The position numbers were made by a program, and so were the translations under genes. From DASPFV01 sp035620975 (GTDB taxonomy: Bacteria; Acidobacteriota; Vicinamibacteria; Vicinamibacterales; 2-12-FULL-66-21): a stretch of 45,020 nucleotides of DNA. Of the stretch, positions 1 through 6,628 are shown piece after piece (position 1 is the first letter of the stretch; each line of letters opens with the position of its first letter). The stretch covers positions 1 through 45,020 of the forward strand of contig DASPFV010000138.1 in NCBI GenBank assembly GCA_035620975.1, given 5' to 3'. A model generated the notes under the pieces. That model searched no databases. It had not been told where the DNA came from and saw only the letters and a program-made list of their open reading frames with translations.

Positions 1-315
1 GACCCGCTGCGTCGGCTGCGGCGGCTCCGGGACGGCCTCCGAGATCCCGTGCTTGAAAAAGAAGAGCTGAAGCGCCCGTTCGCTGTCGGCAACGATCGTC
101 TCCCCGTTCGGGCCGGCGCCGGTCCGGGTGATGGCCCGCGCGATCTCGCCGGATTTCTCGAACCGGGCCGCCTCCGCGGCGTTGTTGAAGACATAAATCC
201 GGCCGTCCTGGCGAATCTCCTTGTAGTAGAAGCCCTGCGCCGCCCCGGGGCGCACCCCGACGACCAGCACGAGCAGCAGCCATGTGCACACGCGCATCAG
301 TCTGGTCTCACGCAT
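1..315 (-). CDS. Probable phosphate-selective porin (OprO/OprP-like), N-terminal part only
   Basis: Open reading frame running off the left edge. It begins at ATG 315 behind a GAGGAGAG ribosome-binding site. The first ~26 residues are a signal peptide (MRETRLMRVCTWLLLV..., cut near GAAQ), followed by a small charged domain beginning FYYKEIRQDGRIYVFNN and then a proline-rich linker (PEPPQPTQ). From memory, acidobacterial outer-membrane porins annotated as OprO/OprP-like carry this kind of N-terminal segment before the barrel; the barrel itself lies outside the window, so this is an inference. The divergent PhoB-type regulator and the Pho-box-like repeats in between support a role in phosphate uptake across the outer membrane. 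It could also be an unrelated secreted protein with the same leader domain. Confidence 0.6.
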   Translation of the reverse strand, partial: MRETRLMRVCTWLLLVLVVGVRPGAAQGFYYKEIRQDGRIYVFNNAAEAARFEKSGEIARAITRTGAGPNGETIVADSERALQLFFFKHGISEAVPEPPQPTQRV

Positions 316-494
316 TGTCTCTCCTCGGGGAGGGTCCTGGCGGCAGGTGCAGCCGGGGAAGACGACGACCGCTCCGGCACCGGAATCATGGAGGCAAGTC
401 GGCGGGACGCGGCCGCCGTGCCAGGGTGGCAGCCATCGCCGCAGGACGGAAATGAAGCAGGGACGCCTGCTGAGCCTGTCACGGTTCGCAGGGA

Positions 495-512
495 GCGTAA
501 CACGGCTGTCAT
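495..512 (+). promoter_or_regulatory. Pho-box-like pair of direct repeats
   Basis: GCGTAAC, four bases (acgg), then CTGTCAT: two 7-bp repeats on an 11-bp period, the second identical to the classical PhoB half-site CTGTCAT. It lies between the divergent porin-like gene and the response regulator. A PhoB-family protein is encoded immediately downstream, so autoregulation or control of the porin is plausible. No footprint evidence. Confidence 0.5.
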
Positions 513-566
513 GACGTGGTTGAAGTCCCTCTGCCGGCGAGGCCCGTGGGCACGGGACGCTCACGT

Positions 567-595
567 CCGTAACCCACAATTAACGCCGGTGTCAT
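567..595 (+). promoter_or_regulatory. Pho-box-like triple direct repeat before the response regulator
   Basis: CCGTAAC-N4-AATTAAC-N4-GTGTCAT: three 7-mers with 4-bp spacers, ending 42 bp before the response regulator start. The layout and the first two units nearly match the site upstream of pstS at 9564-9592 (TCGTAAC-N4-AATTTAC-N4-GTGAAAC). This cross-match inside one window is the main support. Confidence 0.6.
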
Positions 596-637
596 CCGGC
601 CGAAACCGGAGCCCGGTACTCTCGCTCGGTCGACATC

Positions 638-1393
638 ATGGAAACACCGAGCGACAAAGGGGATAGACGCCAGGCTGGTGCGCCCGCGGTCTCGCCGGTA
701 GACGGCGCGCCGCGCGTCCTGGTCGTCGAGGACGAGCAGGACATCGCCTTTCTGATCAAGCATGCGCTCGAGCGCAGCGGCGGCGCTCAGGTCCTGATCG
801 TCGGGAGCGGGGATGCCGCCCTGCGCGCCGTCACCGAGCAGCTCCCCGATCTCGTGATTCTGGACTTGAACCTGCCCGTCCTCAGCGGGACGGAGGTGTG
901 CCGCATCCTGCGCGGCCGCCCGGCCACCGCCAGCGTGCCCATCATCATGCTCACGGCGCGCACGGGCGAAGCCGACCGCGTGGCGGGCCTCGATCTCGGG
1001 GCCGACGACTACGTGACGAAGCCTTTCAGCCTCCGCGAGCTGGCGGCGCGCGTCCGCGCCGTGCTGCGCCGGCGGCAGCTGCGGCCGGCCGCTCCGGACA
1101 CACACCAGTATCGCGGGGCGCACCTCGAGGCCGACTTCGACGCGGTCGCCATCTCAGTGGACGGACGAGCCGTGCGGCTCACCCGGCGGGAGTTCGAGCT
1201 CCTGCGCTTCCTCGTGGAGAATCGCAACCGCGTCCTCTCGCGTGATCGGCTGCTCGAACGGGTGTGGGGCTACGATCGGTACATCGAAACCCGATCGGTG
1301 GATGTGCACGTGGGCCGTTTGCGGGCCAAGCTGGGAGTTGCGGGGCAGCAGATCGAGACCGTCGTAGGGTTGGGCTACCGCTTCGTCGAGTAG
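638..1393 (+). CDS. phoB: PhoB/OmpR-family response regulator
   Basis: DNA-binding response regulator of 251 aa. The receiver domain occupies roughly residues 26-140: acidic pocket E31/D32, phospho-acceptor Asp76 in VILDLNLP, and the conserved Lys in YVTKPF. A winged-helix OmpR/PhoB domain follows (about 155-250), ending in VDVHVGRLRAKLG and GYRFVE. About 25 extra, low-complexity residues precede the receiver domain, so the real start could be internal, but no better start with a ribosome-binding site is visible. The assignment to phosphate control rests on subgroup resemblance, the flanking porin-like gene, the Pho-box-like repeats upstream and the pst operon 8 kb away. No histidine kinase is adjacent, so PhoR must be elsewhere or the regulator is an orphan. 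Confidence 0.85.
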   Translation: METPSDKGDRRQAGAPAVSPVDGAPRVLVVEDEQDIAFLIKHALERSGGAQVLIVGSGDAALRAVTEQLPDLVILDLNLPVLSGTEVCRILRGRPATASVPIIMLTARTGEADRVAGLDLGADDYVTKPFSLRELAARVRAVLRRRQLRPAAPDTHQYRGAHLEADFDAVAISVDGRAVRLTRREFELLRFLVENRNRVLSRDRLLERVWGYDRYIETRSVDVHVGRLRAKLGVAGQQIETVVGLGYRFVE

Positions 1394-1442
1394 GCGACCA
1401 GGCGACCGGCGCGGCGCGCGCCAGGCCGACCGTCGCGGCGCG

Positions 1443-1667
1443 TCACACCAGCTGCGTCTCCTGCCATCCCTGGCGCTGCAGTTCGCCTATCTGCTCGGAT
1501 ATCGCCGAGAGAGCCCGTTCGACGCGGTGCCAGTCGGTGTAGCGCGTATGCCGCACGACATGACTGTCCTGCTCGACGCGGACCTCCCATCCCGACGGCC
1601 CCGCCTCGGTGACGACGAACCGGCGAGTGTGCCCCGCCTGTCTGAGTTCCTTCGCAAACATAGCCAT
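1443..1667 (-). CDS. Small conserved-looking protein of unknown function
   Basis: A 74-residue protein starting MAMFAKELRQAGHTRRF, with a central segment (FVVTEAGPSGWEVRVEQDS) that reads like two beta strands and a C-terminal amphipathic helix rich in Glu/Gln/Arg. Soluble, no signal peptide. I do not recognise a named family. A longer version from GTG 1775 is open, but the extra 36 codons cover a hairpin and an 11-bp tandem repeat that look regulatory, so I prefer ATG 1667; ATG 1661 is equally possible. It is convergent with the response regulator and divergent from glgC. Confidence 0.6.
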   Translation of the reverse strand: MAMFAKELRQAGHTRRFVVTEAGPSGWEVRVEQDSHVVRHTRYTDWHRVERALSAISEQIGELQRQGWQETQLV

Positions 1668-1714
1668 AAGGAATCCGCGGTGTGGGTTGCTCTCTTTGTA
1701 CTCCAACCAGGGCC

Positions 1715-1747
1715 CAGCGGGTGTAAACACTGTGTAAACACCCGCTG
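1715..1747. repeat. Inverted repeat enclosing an 11-bp tandem repeat
   Basis: Ten-base arms CAGCGGGTGT (1715-1724) and ACACCCGCTG (1738-1747) are perfectly complementary around a 13-bp loop. Within it GTGTAAACAC occurs twice, at 1721-1730 and 1732-1741, i.e. on an 11-bp period. It sits between the small gene on - and glgC on +. The structure could be a regulator-binding site or a hairpin. No T-run follows on either strand, so a terminator is unlikely. Confidence 0.6.
1722..1739 (+). promoter_or_regulatory. Possible Pho-box-like repeat upstream of glgC
   Basis: TGTAAAC-N4-TGTAAAC, two identical 7-mers with a 4-bp spacer, the same geometry as the other Pho-box-like sites. It lies about 150 bp upstream of glgC, farther than the other sites are from their genes, and overlaps the inverted repeat at 1715-1747. 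Control by the PhoB-like protein is therefore only a possibility. Confidence 0.3.
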
Positions 1748-1890
1748 CCCGGGCCGTTCCATCCTTCTGGCTCACCGTAACTTACGGGCACATGACCGGT
1801 TAGGGTGAATGACTCGGCGCGCGCGTCAGGGCCGCCCCGCCCCCCAAGATGGTCCCGGTTTGAAGACAGCACTCAGAAGACAGCACTAAG

Positions 1891-3159
1891 ATGAAGGCCA
1901 TGAAGGACGTGCTGACGCTGATCCTGGGCGGCGGGCGCGGGGCGAGGCTGTTCCCGCTGACGCACATGCGATCCAAGCCGGCCGTACCGCTCGGCGGCAA
2001 GTATCGGCTCATCGACATCCCGATCAGCAACTGCCTGCACGCCGGACTGACGCGCATCTTCGTGCTGACGCAGTTCAACTCCGCCTCGCTGAACCGCCAC
2101 GTCGCGCAGACCTACCGCCTCGACGTCTTCTCCGACGGCTTCGTCGAAGTGCTGGCCGCCGAGCAGACCCCGGAGAACGCCGAGTGGTTCCAGGGCACGG
2201 CGGACGCGGTGCGCCAGGCGGCGCGGCACTTCACGGGGTACGACGCCGACTACTTCCTGATTCTGGCAGGCGATCATCTCTACCGCATGGACTACTGCGA
2301 GCTGGTCGACTCGCACGTCGAGAACGGCGCCGACATCACCATTGCCGCGCAGCCGGTGAGCCCGGAAGATGCGACGCAGATGGGAATCTTCCGGTTCGAT
2401 CTCGACGGCCGCATCACGGGATTCGAGGAGAAGCCGGATGCCGGGCGGCTGCGGGAGATCGGCAGCAGCGTCCCCCGGGGAGCCACGGCGGGCGCCACGA
2501 CCTCTGACCTGCCGTTCGTCGCCTCGATGGGTATCTACGTCTTTTCGCGCGACGTGCTGCTCGAGATCCTGGAGCAGCCGGGCATCGACTTCGGCAAAGA
2601 GATCATCCCGAAGGCGCTCGGCACGCACCGGGTCAGCCCGTACATCTTCCGCGGCTACTGGGCCGACGTGGGAACCATCCAGGCGTTCTACGACGCCAAT
2701 ATCCAGCTCACGCGGCCGGACGCGCCGTTCAACTTCTTCCACCCGAAACGGCCGATTTACACGCACCCGCGGTTCCTCCCCGCGACGCGCGCCACCGACT
2801 GCCGGATCCGGTCCACGATCGTCGCCGAGGGCTGCTTCCTCGACTCGTGCGAGATCGCGAGCTCGGTCGTCGGGATCCGCACGCACGTGCGGTCGGGCGC
2901 GCGCATTGCGCGATCCGTGCTGCTCGGCGCTGATCTCTACGAGGAGGAGCCGTCCGCGCCCGGGCGCCTGCCGCTCGGCGTCGGAAAGGACGCGGTGCTC
3001 GATCGCGTGATCGTCGACAAGAACGCCCGCATCGGCGACGGTGTGCGGCTGGTGAACGCGGCGGGCGTCGACCATCTCGACGGGGACGGCTACTTCATCC
3101 GCAGCGGGATCGTCATCGTAGGCAAGGGAGCGGAAATCCCGGCGGGCACGACGGTGTGA
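1891..3159 (+). CDS. glgC: Glucose-1-phosphate adenylyltransferase (ADP-glucose pyrophosphorylase)
   Basis: Makes ADP-glucose from ATP and glucose-1-phosphate, the committed step of bacterial glycogen synthesis. At 422 aa it has the normal family length. Visible landmarks are the nucleotide-binding loop GGGRGARLFPLT (residues ~13-24), SKPAVPLGGKYRLIDIPISN, the LAGDHLYRMDY metal/substrate motif near residue 130, the FEEKP motif, and a C-terminal left-handed beta-helix with hexapeptide-like repeats (VDKNARIGDGVRL). Start 1891 gives MKAMKDV; ATG 1900 is an alternative. No other glg gene is in the window. An 11-bp tandem repeat upstream (1722-1739) resembles the Pho boxes seen elsewhere here. Confidence 0.95.
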   Translation: MKAMKDVLTLILGGGRGARLFPLTHMRSKPAVPLGGKYRLIDIPISNCLHAGLTRIFVLTQFNSASLNRHVAQTYRLDVFSDGFVEVLAAEQTPENAEWFQGTADAVRQAARHFTGYDADYFLILAGDHLYRMDYCELVDSHVENGADITIAAQPVSPEDATQMGIFRFDLDGRITGFEEKPDAGRLREIGSSVPRGATAGATTSDLPFVASMGIYVFSRDVLLEILEQPGIDFGKEIIPKALGTHRVSPYIFRGYWADVGTIQAFYDANIQLTRPDAPFNFFHPKRPIYTHPRFLPATRATDCRIRSTIVAEGCFLDSCEIASSVVGIRTHVRSGARIARSVLLGADLYEEEPSAPGRLPLGVGKDAVLDRVIVDKNARIGDGVRLVNAAGVDHLDGDGYFIRSGIVIVGKGAEIPAGTTV

Positions 3160-3166
3160 TCTGGTT

Positions 3167-3222
3167 GGCTCTAGGCTCTAGGCTATAGGCTCTAGGCTCT
3201 AGGCTCTAGGCTCTAGGCTCTA
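3167..3222. repeat. GGCTCTA heptanucleotide tandem array (8 copies)
   Basis: Eight back-to-back heptamers, seven exact GGCTCTA and one GGCTATA (3181-3187), starting a few bases after the glgC stop. The array continues in degenerate form on the other side of the insertion sequence (GGCTCTA at 5271, then GGCTCT-C and GGCTCT-G variants to about 5300), so the element landed inside it. Confidence 0.95.
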
Positions 3223-3225
3223 GCT

Positions 3226-3255
3226 TAGCTACTTTCTGGTGAAGAAATGACCGCG
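3226..3255 (+). repeat. Left terminal inverted repeat of the insertion sequence
   Basis: Begins TAGCTACTTTCTGGTGAAG and is the exact reverse complement of 5241-5270. It lies 77 bp beyond the transposase stop codon. Confidence 0.92.
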
Positions 3256-3332
3256 CAGGAGCCTACTTCTCCGCCATCTGGCGGCCGGCTTGCTGTCCGG
3301 TCATTTCAGTTCCATCGTTTTCTCGAGGCGAC

Positions 3333-4748
3333 TCAACGTGTTCTCGATGTGGTGGCCCGCGCGTTCAAGAACGTCGCCGTGCTCACCAAGTGATTGCCGA
3401 TGACACCGAGGCCGACCCAGCGAGCCGTGCCGGCAGCGCCGTGATAGCGACAGCGCCGCAGGCCATGCCGACGTTTGATCACACTGATGCGGCCTTCGCA
3501 GCCGACGCGCCACCGCTGTCCGCGGCGAAACCATCGCTGGCGTTCAAATGCGCGTCGCGCCGGTGTGTTCCGCCCGGGCCGCGGCAGGATGACGCGTCGG
3601 ACGCCGCGGGTGATCGCGGCCTCTTCATTCGCGGCCGACGCGAATCCGCGATCACCCGCGGCGATGTCGGATGGTCGGTCAGACAGCGCAATATGCCGAT
3701 CGAGTGCGGGGGTCCACAGGGTCACATCGGGCGGCCGTCGCTCGTGCACCTGGTACGCGGTAATGATCTGGTGCTCCGACTCTTGAATCGTCACGAGCTT
3801 GCCGAATTCCGTCGGCTTCGCGATCTTGCCTTTCCGAATCGCTTCCGTGTGCGGCTCGAAGACGCTGAGCACTTTATCGGGCACGTGGATATCGCCACCG
3901 AGCAACCGCGCCCGTGTCTGATCAAGGATGCGCGTCACCAACGGCTCCATCTGCTGCAGCTGCTGGCGTGCGCGGGTCCACGTCGACGCCGTCACCGTGG
4001 AGGCGGTACGCAGTCGCTGGCTGATGCGGCGCACCATCGTCCGGGCGTCCCGCATGACCGCCCGCGTGGTGGCCATCAGGCGACGATAACTGCGGACCAA
4101 GGCGTCGCGCGTCTCGGGCGACCGCGCCTGTCGACCAATGACCAGCACGCGCCGACCGACGCTGCGCAGCCGATTGCGCACGCGCCCGGGAGCATCGCCC
4201 AACGCCGCACTGGCTCGCTGCATCGACCGCGTCAGCACGCGCACCCCGTCCTGCCACAGCGAGCTGTCAGTCGGGTCGTGCACATTGGTTTCTACGACCG
4301 TGGGGTCGATGCGAAAGCGGCGACCGTGCGTGACCCCGGCACGCTTGGCGACGTCCAGGACGCGACGATGCAACTCCTCAATGGCCTCCGGGCCCAACAC
4401 GCGCGCGATCTTCAGGATCGTCTTCGCGTCCGGCACGTCGCCCGCGTCGATCCGCGTGAACGCGCGGTACACCAGGTTGGCGCGGACCTCGTGCTCGAGG
4501 TCGTCGTAGCTCCAATCGAAGAGGTGCTTGAGGATCAGCATCCGCAGGACGACCTCCGCGGGCGTCCCGAGGCGACCGCGACGCCGACTCTGAGGCCAGC
4601 GGGCTTCCATCGCCTGGGCCACACTCTCAATCACGGCGTCGTCCTCGAGCAACGTGTCGATCTTGCGCAACCAGTCCGGCCACAGCTTGTGACCATCCGG
4701 CAGCAACACCTCGAACACGCTCCGTTCGCGCTGACGGCGTCGGACCAT
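3333..4748 (-). CDS. DDE transposase, ISNCY/IS5-like
   Basis: Predicted 471-residue transposase starting at ATG 4748, seven bases after an AAGGAG ribosome-binding site; the frame stays open farther upstream but without conserved content. The N-terminal half has a helix-turn-helix-like region (TPAEVVLRMLILKHLFDWSY). The catalytic triad appears to be Asp in FRIDPTVVETNVHDPTDSS, Asp in AAGDRGFAS and Glu in CEGRISVIKRRHGLRRCRY. The DPTDSS-LWQDGVRVLTR stretch is what makes me think of the ISNCY (ISDol1-like) group rather than IS4 or IS1182. A long basic insertion lies between the first and second catalytic Asp. No frameshift, so probably active. Confidence 0.9.
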   Translation of the reverse strand: MVRRRQRERSVFEVLLPDGHKLWPDWLRKIDTLLEDDAVIESVAQAMEARWPQSRRRGRLGTPAEVVLRMLILKHLFDWSYDDLEHEVRANLVYRAFTRIDAGDVPDAKTILKIARVLGPEAIEELHRRVLDVAKRAGVTHGRRFRIDPTVVETNVHDPTDSSLWQDGVRVLTRSMQRASAALGDAPGRVRNRLRSVGRRVLVIGRQARSPETRDALVRSYRRLMATTRAVMRDARTMVRRISQRLRTASTVTASTWTRARQQLQQMEPLVTRILDQTRARLLGGDIHVPDKVLSVFEPHTEAIRKGKIAKPTEFGKLVTIQESEHQIITAYQVHERRPPDVTLWTPALDRHIALSDRPSDIAAGDRGFASAANEEAAITRGVRRVILPRPGRNTPARRAFERQRWFRRGQRWRVGCEGRISVIKRRHGLRRCRYHGAAGTARWVGLGVIGNHLVSTATFLNARATTSRTR

Positions 4749-5240
4749 GCACGCTCCTTGGTGGCATTGAGTGCGTGCAGTGTAGACAACATGATCAGTA
4801 CTGGCAAACGATCGAAAGCAGAGGCCCGCCTGCAGCGCGATGTCTCTGCGACGGCCGCCGCGCGCGCCGTGCCGGTGCTGGACGGCCGAGGCCCTTGGAG
4901 CGAGGCGCCGCACCGCGCAGCCGGAAAACGGGCCGAGCGATTCCGCGCGGCGAGTTCGGTCTCTGTGATCCGCGTAGATCCCGAGCGACCACCGGCGCAT
5001 CGGTGCGCCTGGCATCTGTCGTCCACACGCATCCGTACTCGCCGCGACAGCGAGCCCAGCGAGTGTATGAGCGAGGCCCGTTTTCCCGCCTCGCGGAAGC
5101 GGGCCTCGGACGGCCAGTGCCGGCGCGGCGCAGCAGCGGCGGCTCCGGACCGAGACGCAGACCGTCCCGCGACACGAAGGCCCACAACGTTGCATGTGGT
5201 CACGCTCGACCGCCGGCCGTTCGTACAATTCAGCGACTTA
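4749..5240. other. Non-coding 5' part of the insertion sequence
   Basis: About 490 bp between the transposase start and the right terminal repeat. Open frames exist on both strands but none shows protein-like composition or a ribosome-binding site. A long leader of this size is unusual for a single-gene IS. It may hold the transposase promoter (near 4775-4800 on -) or the decayed remains of a passenger gene. I see no further structure that I can name. Confidence 0.5.
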
Positions 5241-5270
5241 CGCGGTCATTTCTTCACCAGAAAGTAGCTA
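5241..5270 (-). repeat. Right terminal inverted repeat of the insertion sequence
   Basis: Exact reverse complement of 3226-3255, followed directly by GGCTCTAG of the host repeat array. Confidence 0.92.
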
Positions 5271-5565
5271 GGCTCTAGAGGCTCTCGGCTCTGGGCTCGA
5301 GCCTCGAGCCAGCCAGCACGTCGAGCCTGGCGCTGAGCCCGCGAGAGCCTGGAGCCCGGAGCCGCTCTCGACCACAGAACCGTCCCACCGTTCGTCACGG
5401 AAAGTGTCCGCGCGTGTCGCGCGCGCACACGTCTAAACCGCGCCCGCCTGTCCGCCGTCTAACGCAGCACATCGACGGAGTGGAGGCCGTCGGTGCCGCG
5501 CACGCGCCCGGCCCTGGAGCGGAGCGGTCGCTGGATGAGAGGCGCTTCCAACGATGGAGGCCCCC
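5271..5565. other. Intergenic region with degenerate GGCTCT/GAGCC repeats
   Basis: The first ~100 bp contain decayed copies of the heptamer repeat (GGCTCTA, GGCTCTC, GGCTCTG, then GAGCCTCGAGCC and AGCCTGGAGCC). The remainder up to the next gene has no convincing coding frame or promoter that I can see. Confidence 0.6.
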
Positions 5566-6117
5566 ATGCCAGGCTCCGTGTCGCTGCTGCTCGCCTCGAT
5601 CCTGTCCCTCTCCCCACTAATCGCCCATCCGGCCGTGCCTCACGTCCCGTCGCGCCTCCCGCAGTTCGAAGCGTCGATGCTCACCAGGAGCGACCGGCGC
5701 GTGCGCACGACGAATGGCCGCATCCACCAGCTCCTCGCCGACGGCGTCACGCGCTCGCGCACGTTCGCGGGGCTGGTTGCCGCGCTCAACCACACCGACG
5801 TCATCGTCTACATCGAGGTCGTCCCGGACCTGCCGGGATCGATTGCCGGGCGCCTGCTGCTCGTGCCGCTGGCCAACGCACAGCGGTACCTCCGGATTCA
5901 GATCCAGCCCGAGGCGGTTTCGCGTGACGCCATCGCGCTCATCGGCCACGAGCTGCGGCACGCGCTGGAGATTGCCGCCGAGCCGCACGTGCGCGATCAG
6001 CGCGGCATGATCGAGTTGTACCGCCGAATCGGGAAGCCCAGCCTCGGGCTCCACCAGTACGACACGATCGAGGCGCAGTCGGCGGGACGGCAGGTGCGGG
6101 CCGAGCTGGCGAGCTGA
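5566..6117 (+). CDS. Small secreted protein with an HELRH zinc-protease-like motif
   Basis: Start chosen at ATG 5566 because GGAGG (5556-5560) sits five bases upstream; ATG 5554 would overlap that site. The 183-residue product has a signal peptide (MPGSVSLLLASILSLSPLIAHP) and one recognisable motif, HELRH within IALIGHELRHALEIA, which fits the HExxH zinc-binding signature. A third ligand might be a downstream Glu (IEAQSAGRQ) but this is not clear. The protein is short for a protease, so it may be a minimal periplasmic metallopeptidase or a structural relative. It stands alone, just downstream of the insertion sequence and convergent with sixA. Confidence 0.75.
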   Translation: MPGSVSLLLASILSLSPLIAHPAVPHVPSRLPQFEASMLTRSDRRVRTTNGRIHQLLADGVTRSRTFAGLVAALNHTDVIVYIEVVPDLPGSIAGRLLLVPLANAQRYLRIQIQPEAVSRDAIALIGHELRHALEIAAEPHVRDQRGMIELYRRIGKPSLGLHQYDTIEAQSAGRQVRAELAS

Positions 6118-6123
6118 CCCCCC

Positions 6124-6624
6124 TCAGGCGAGGCCGCGCAGCATGCGCGGCGTCACGAACCAGCGCAGCCGGCCTTGGCCCTTGGGAGGGAACACCTCGA
6201 GATCGATCCGACAGATTGCGCCTTTCTTGAACTCGAGCGGCACGCGCGAGCCGATGAGCTGCCCCGCCAGCTGGCCGAGGTTCGGCTCGTGCCCGACGAG
6301 CGCCAGGCGCCTCTTCTTCACGTGGCGGGAGAGCTCCTGCACGACCGCCGCAGCGCTGCCGTCCGGCGCGAGCGAGTCGGCCGTGGCGATCGGCGGTCTC
6401 GACTTCATGCTCTCTGCCAGCACGTCGGCGGTCTGCCGGGTGCGCGCGAGCGGGCTCGTGAGGATCTGGTCAAAGGCGATCCCCAACAGGTCGAGTGCTT
6501 TCGCTTCTTTCCTGAGTCGACTGATGCCCTGGCTCGTGAGTGGACGTCTGGAGTCGTCCGGGTACACCTCGCCGCGTTCGGCAGCGACGCCGTGGCGGAT
6601 GAGGTACAGCTCGAGCGTCGGCAT
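6124..6624 (-). CDS. sixA: Phosphohistidine phosphatase SixA
   Basis: A 166-residue histidine-phosphatase-superfamily protein. The catalytic RHG motif is at LIRHG (His near residue 10), a conserved Arg is in TSPLARTRQTADVL, and the second active-site His is in LVGHEPNLG. Size and motifs match SixA, which removes phosphate from phosphohistidine (in E. coli, of the PTS nitrogen branch). It starts four bases after the stop of the CHAD gene, so the two are co-transcribed. In this company it may act on a histidine-phosphorylated or polyphosphate-associated substrate, but that is inference. Confidence 0.88.
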   Translation of the reverse strand: MPTLELYLIRHGVAAERGEVYPDDSRRPLTSQGISRLRKEAKALDLLGIAFDQILTSPLARTRQTADVLAESMKSRPPIATADSLAPDGSAAAVVQELSRHVKKRRLALVGHEPNLGQLAGQLIGSRVPLEFKKGAICRIDLEVFPPKGQGRLRWFVTPRMLRGLA

Positions 6625-6628
6625 CCGG

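Larger units (their letters stand above)
3226..5270 (-). mobile_element. Complete insertion sequence with perfect 30-bp terminal inverted repeats
   Basis: A 2045-bp element bounded by inverted repeats that match at 30 of 30 positions (3226-3255 and 5241-5270). It carries one intact DDE transposase gene (3333-4748, -). The flanks are GGCTCTA-type repeat units on both sides, so a target-site duplication cannot be told apart from the host array. Perfect ends and an undamaged transposase suggest recent transposition. The transposase resembles ISNCY/IS5-like elements; exact family placement needs a search of an IS database. Confidence 0.9.

Noticed and set aside
1715..1747. Rho-independent terminator
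   Set aside because: Good stem but a 13-bp loop and no T-run on either strand; it lies upstream of both flanking genes.
1443..1775. Longer GTG-start version of the small gene
   Set aside because: Its extra N-terminus covers the hairpin and tandem repeat and has no ribosome-binding site; kept only as an alternative.
3167..3222. CRISPR-like regular repeats
   Set aside because: Seven-base units without spacers; a simple tandem repeat.
3390..5267. Long + strand open frame across the insertion sequence
   Set aside because: It is the antisense shadow of the transposase; composition is Arg/His/Pro-biased, and the - strand frame has a ribosome-binding site and DDE motifs.
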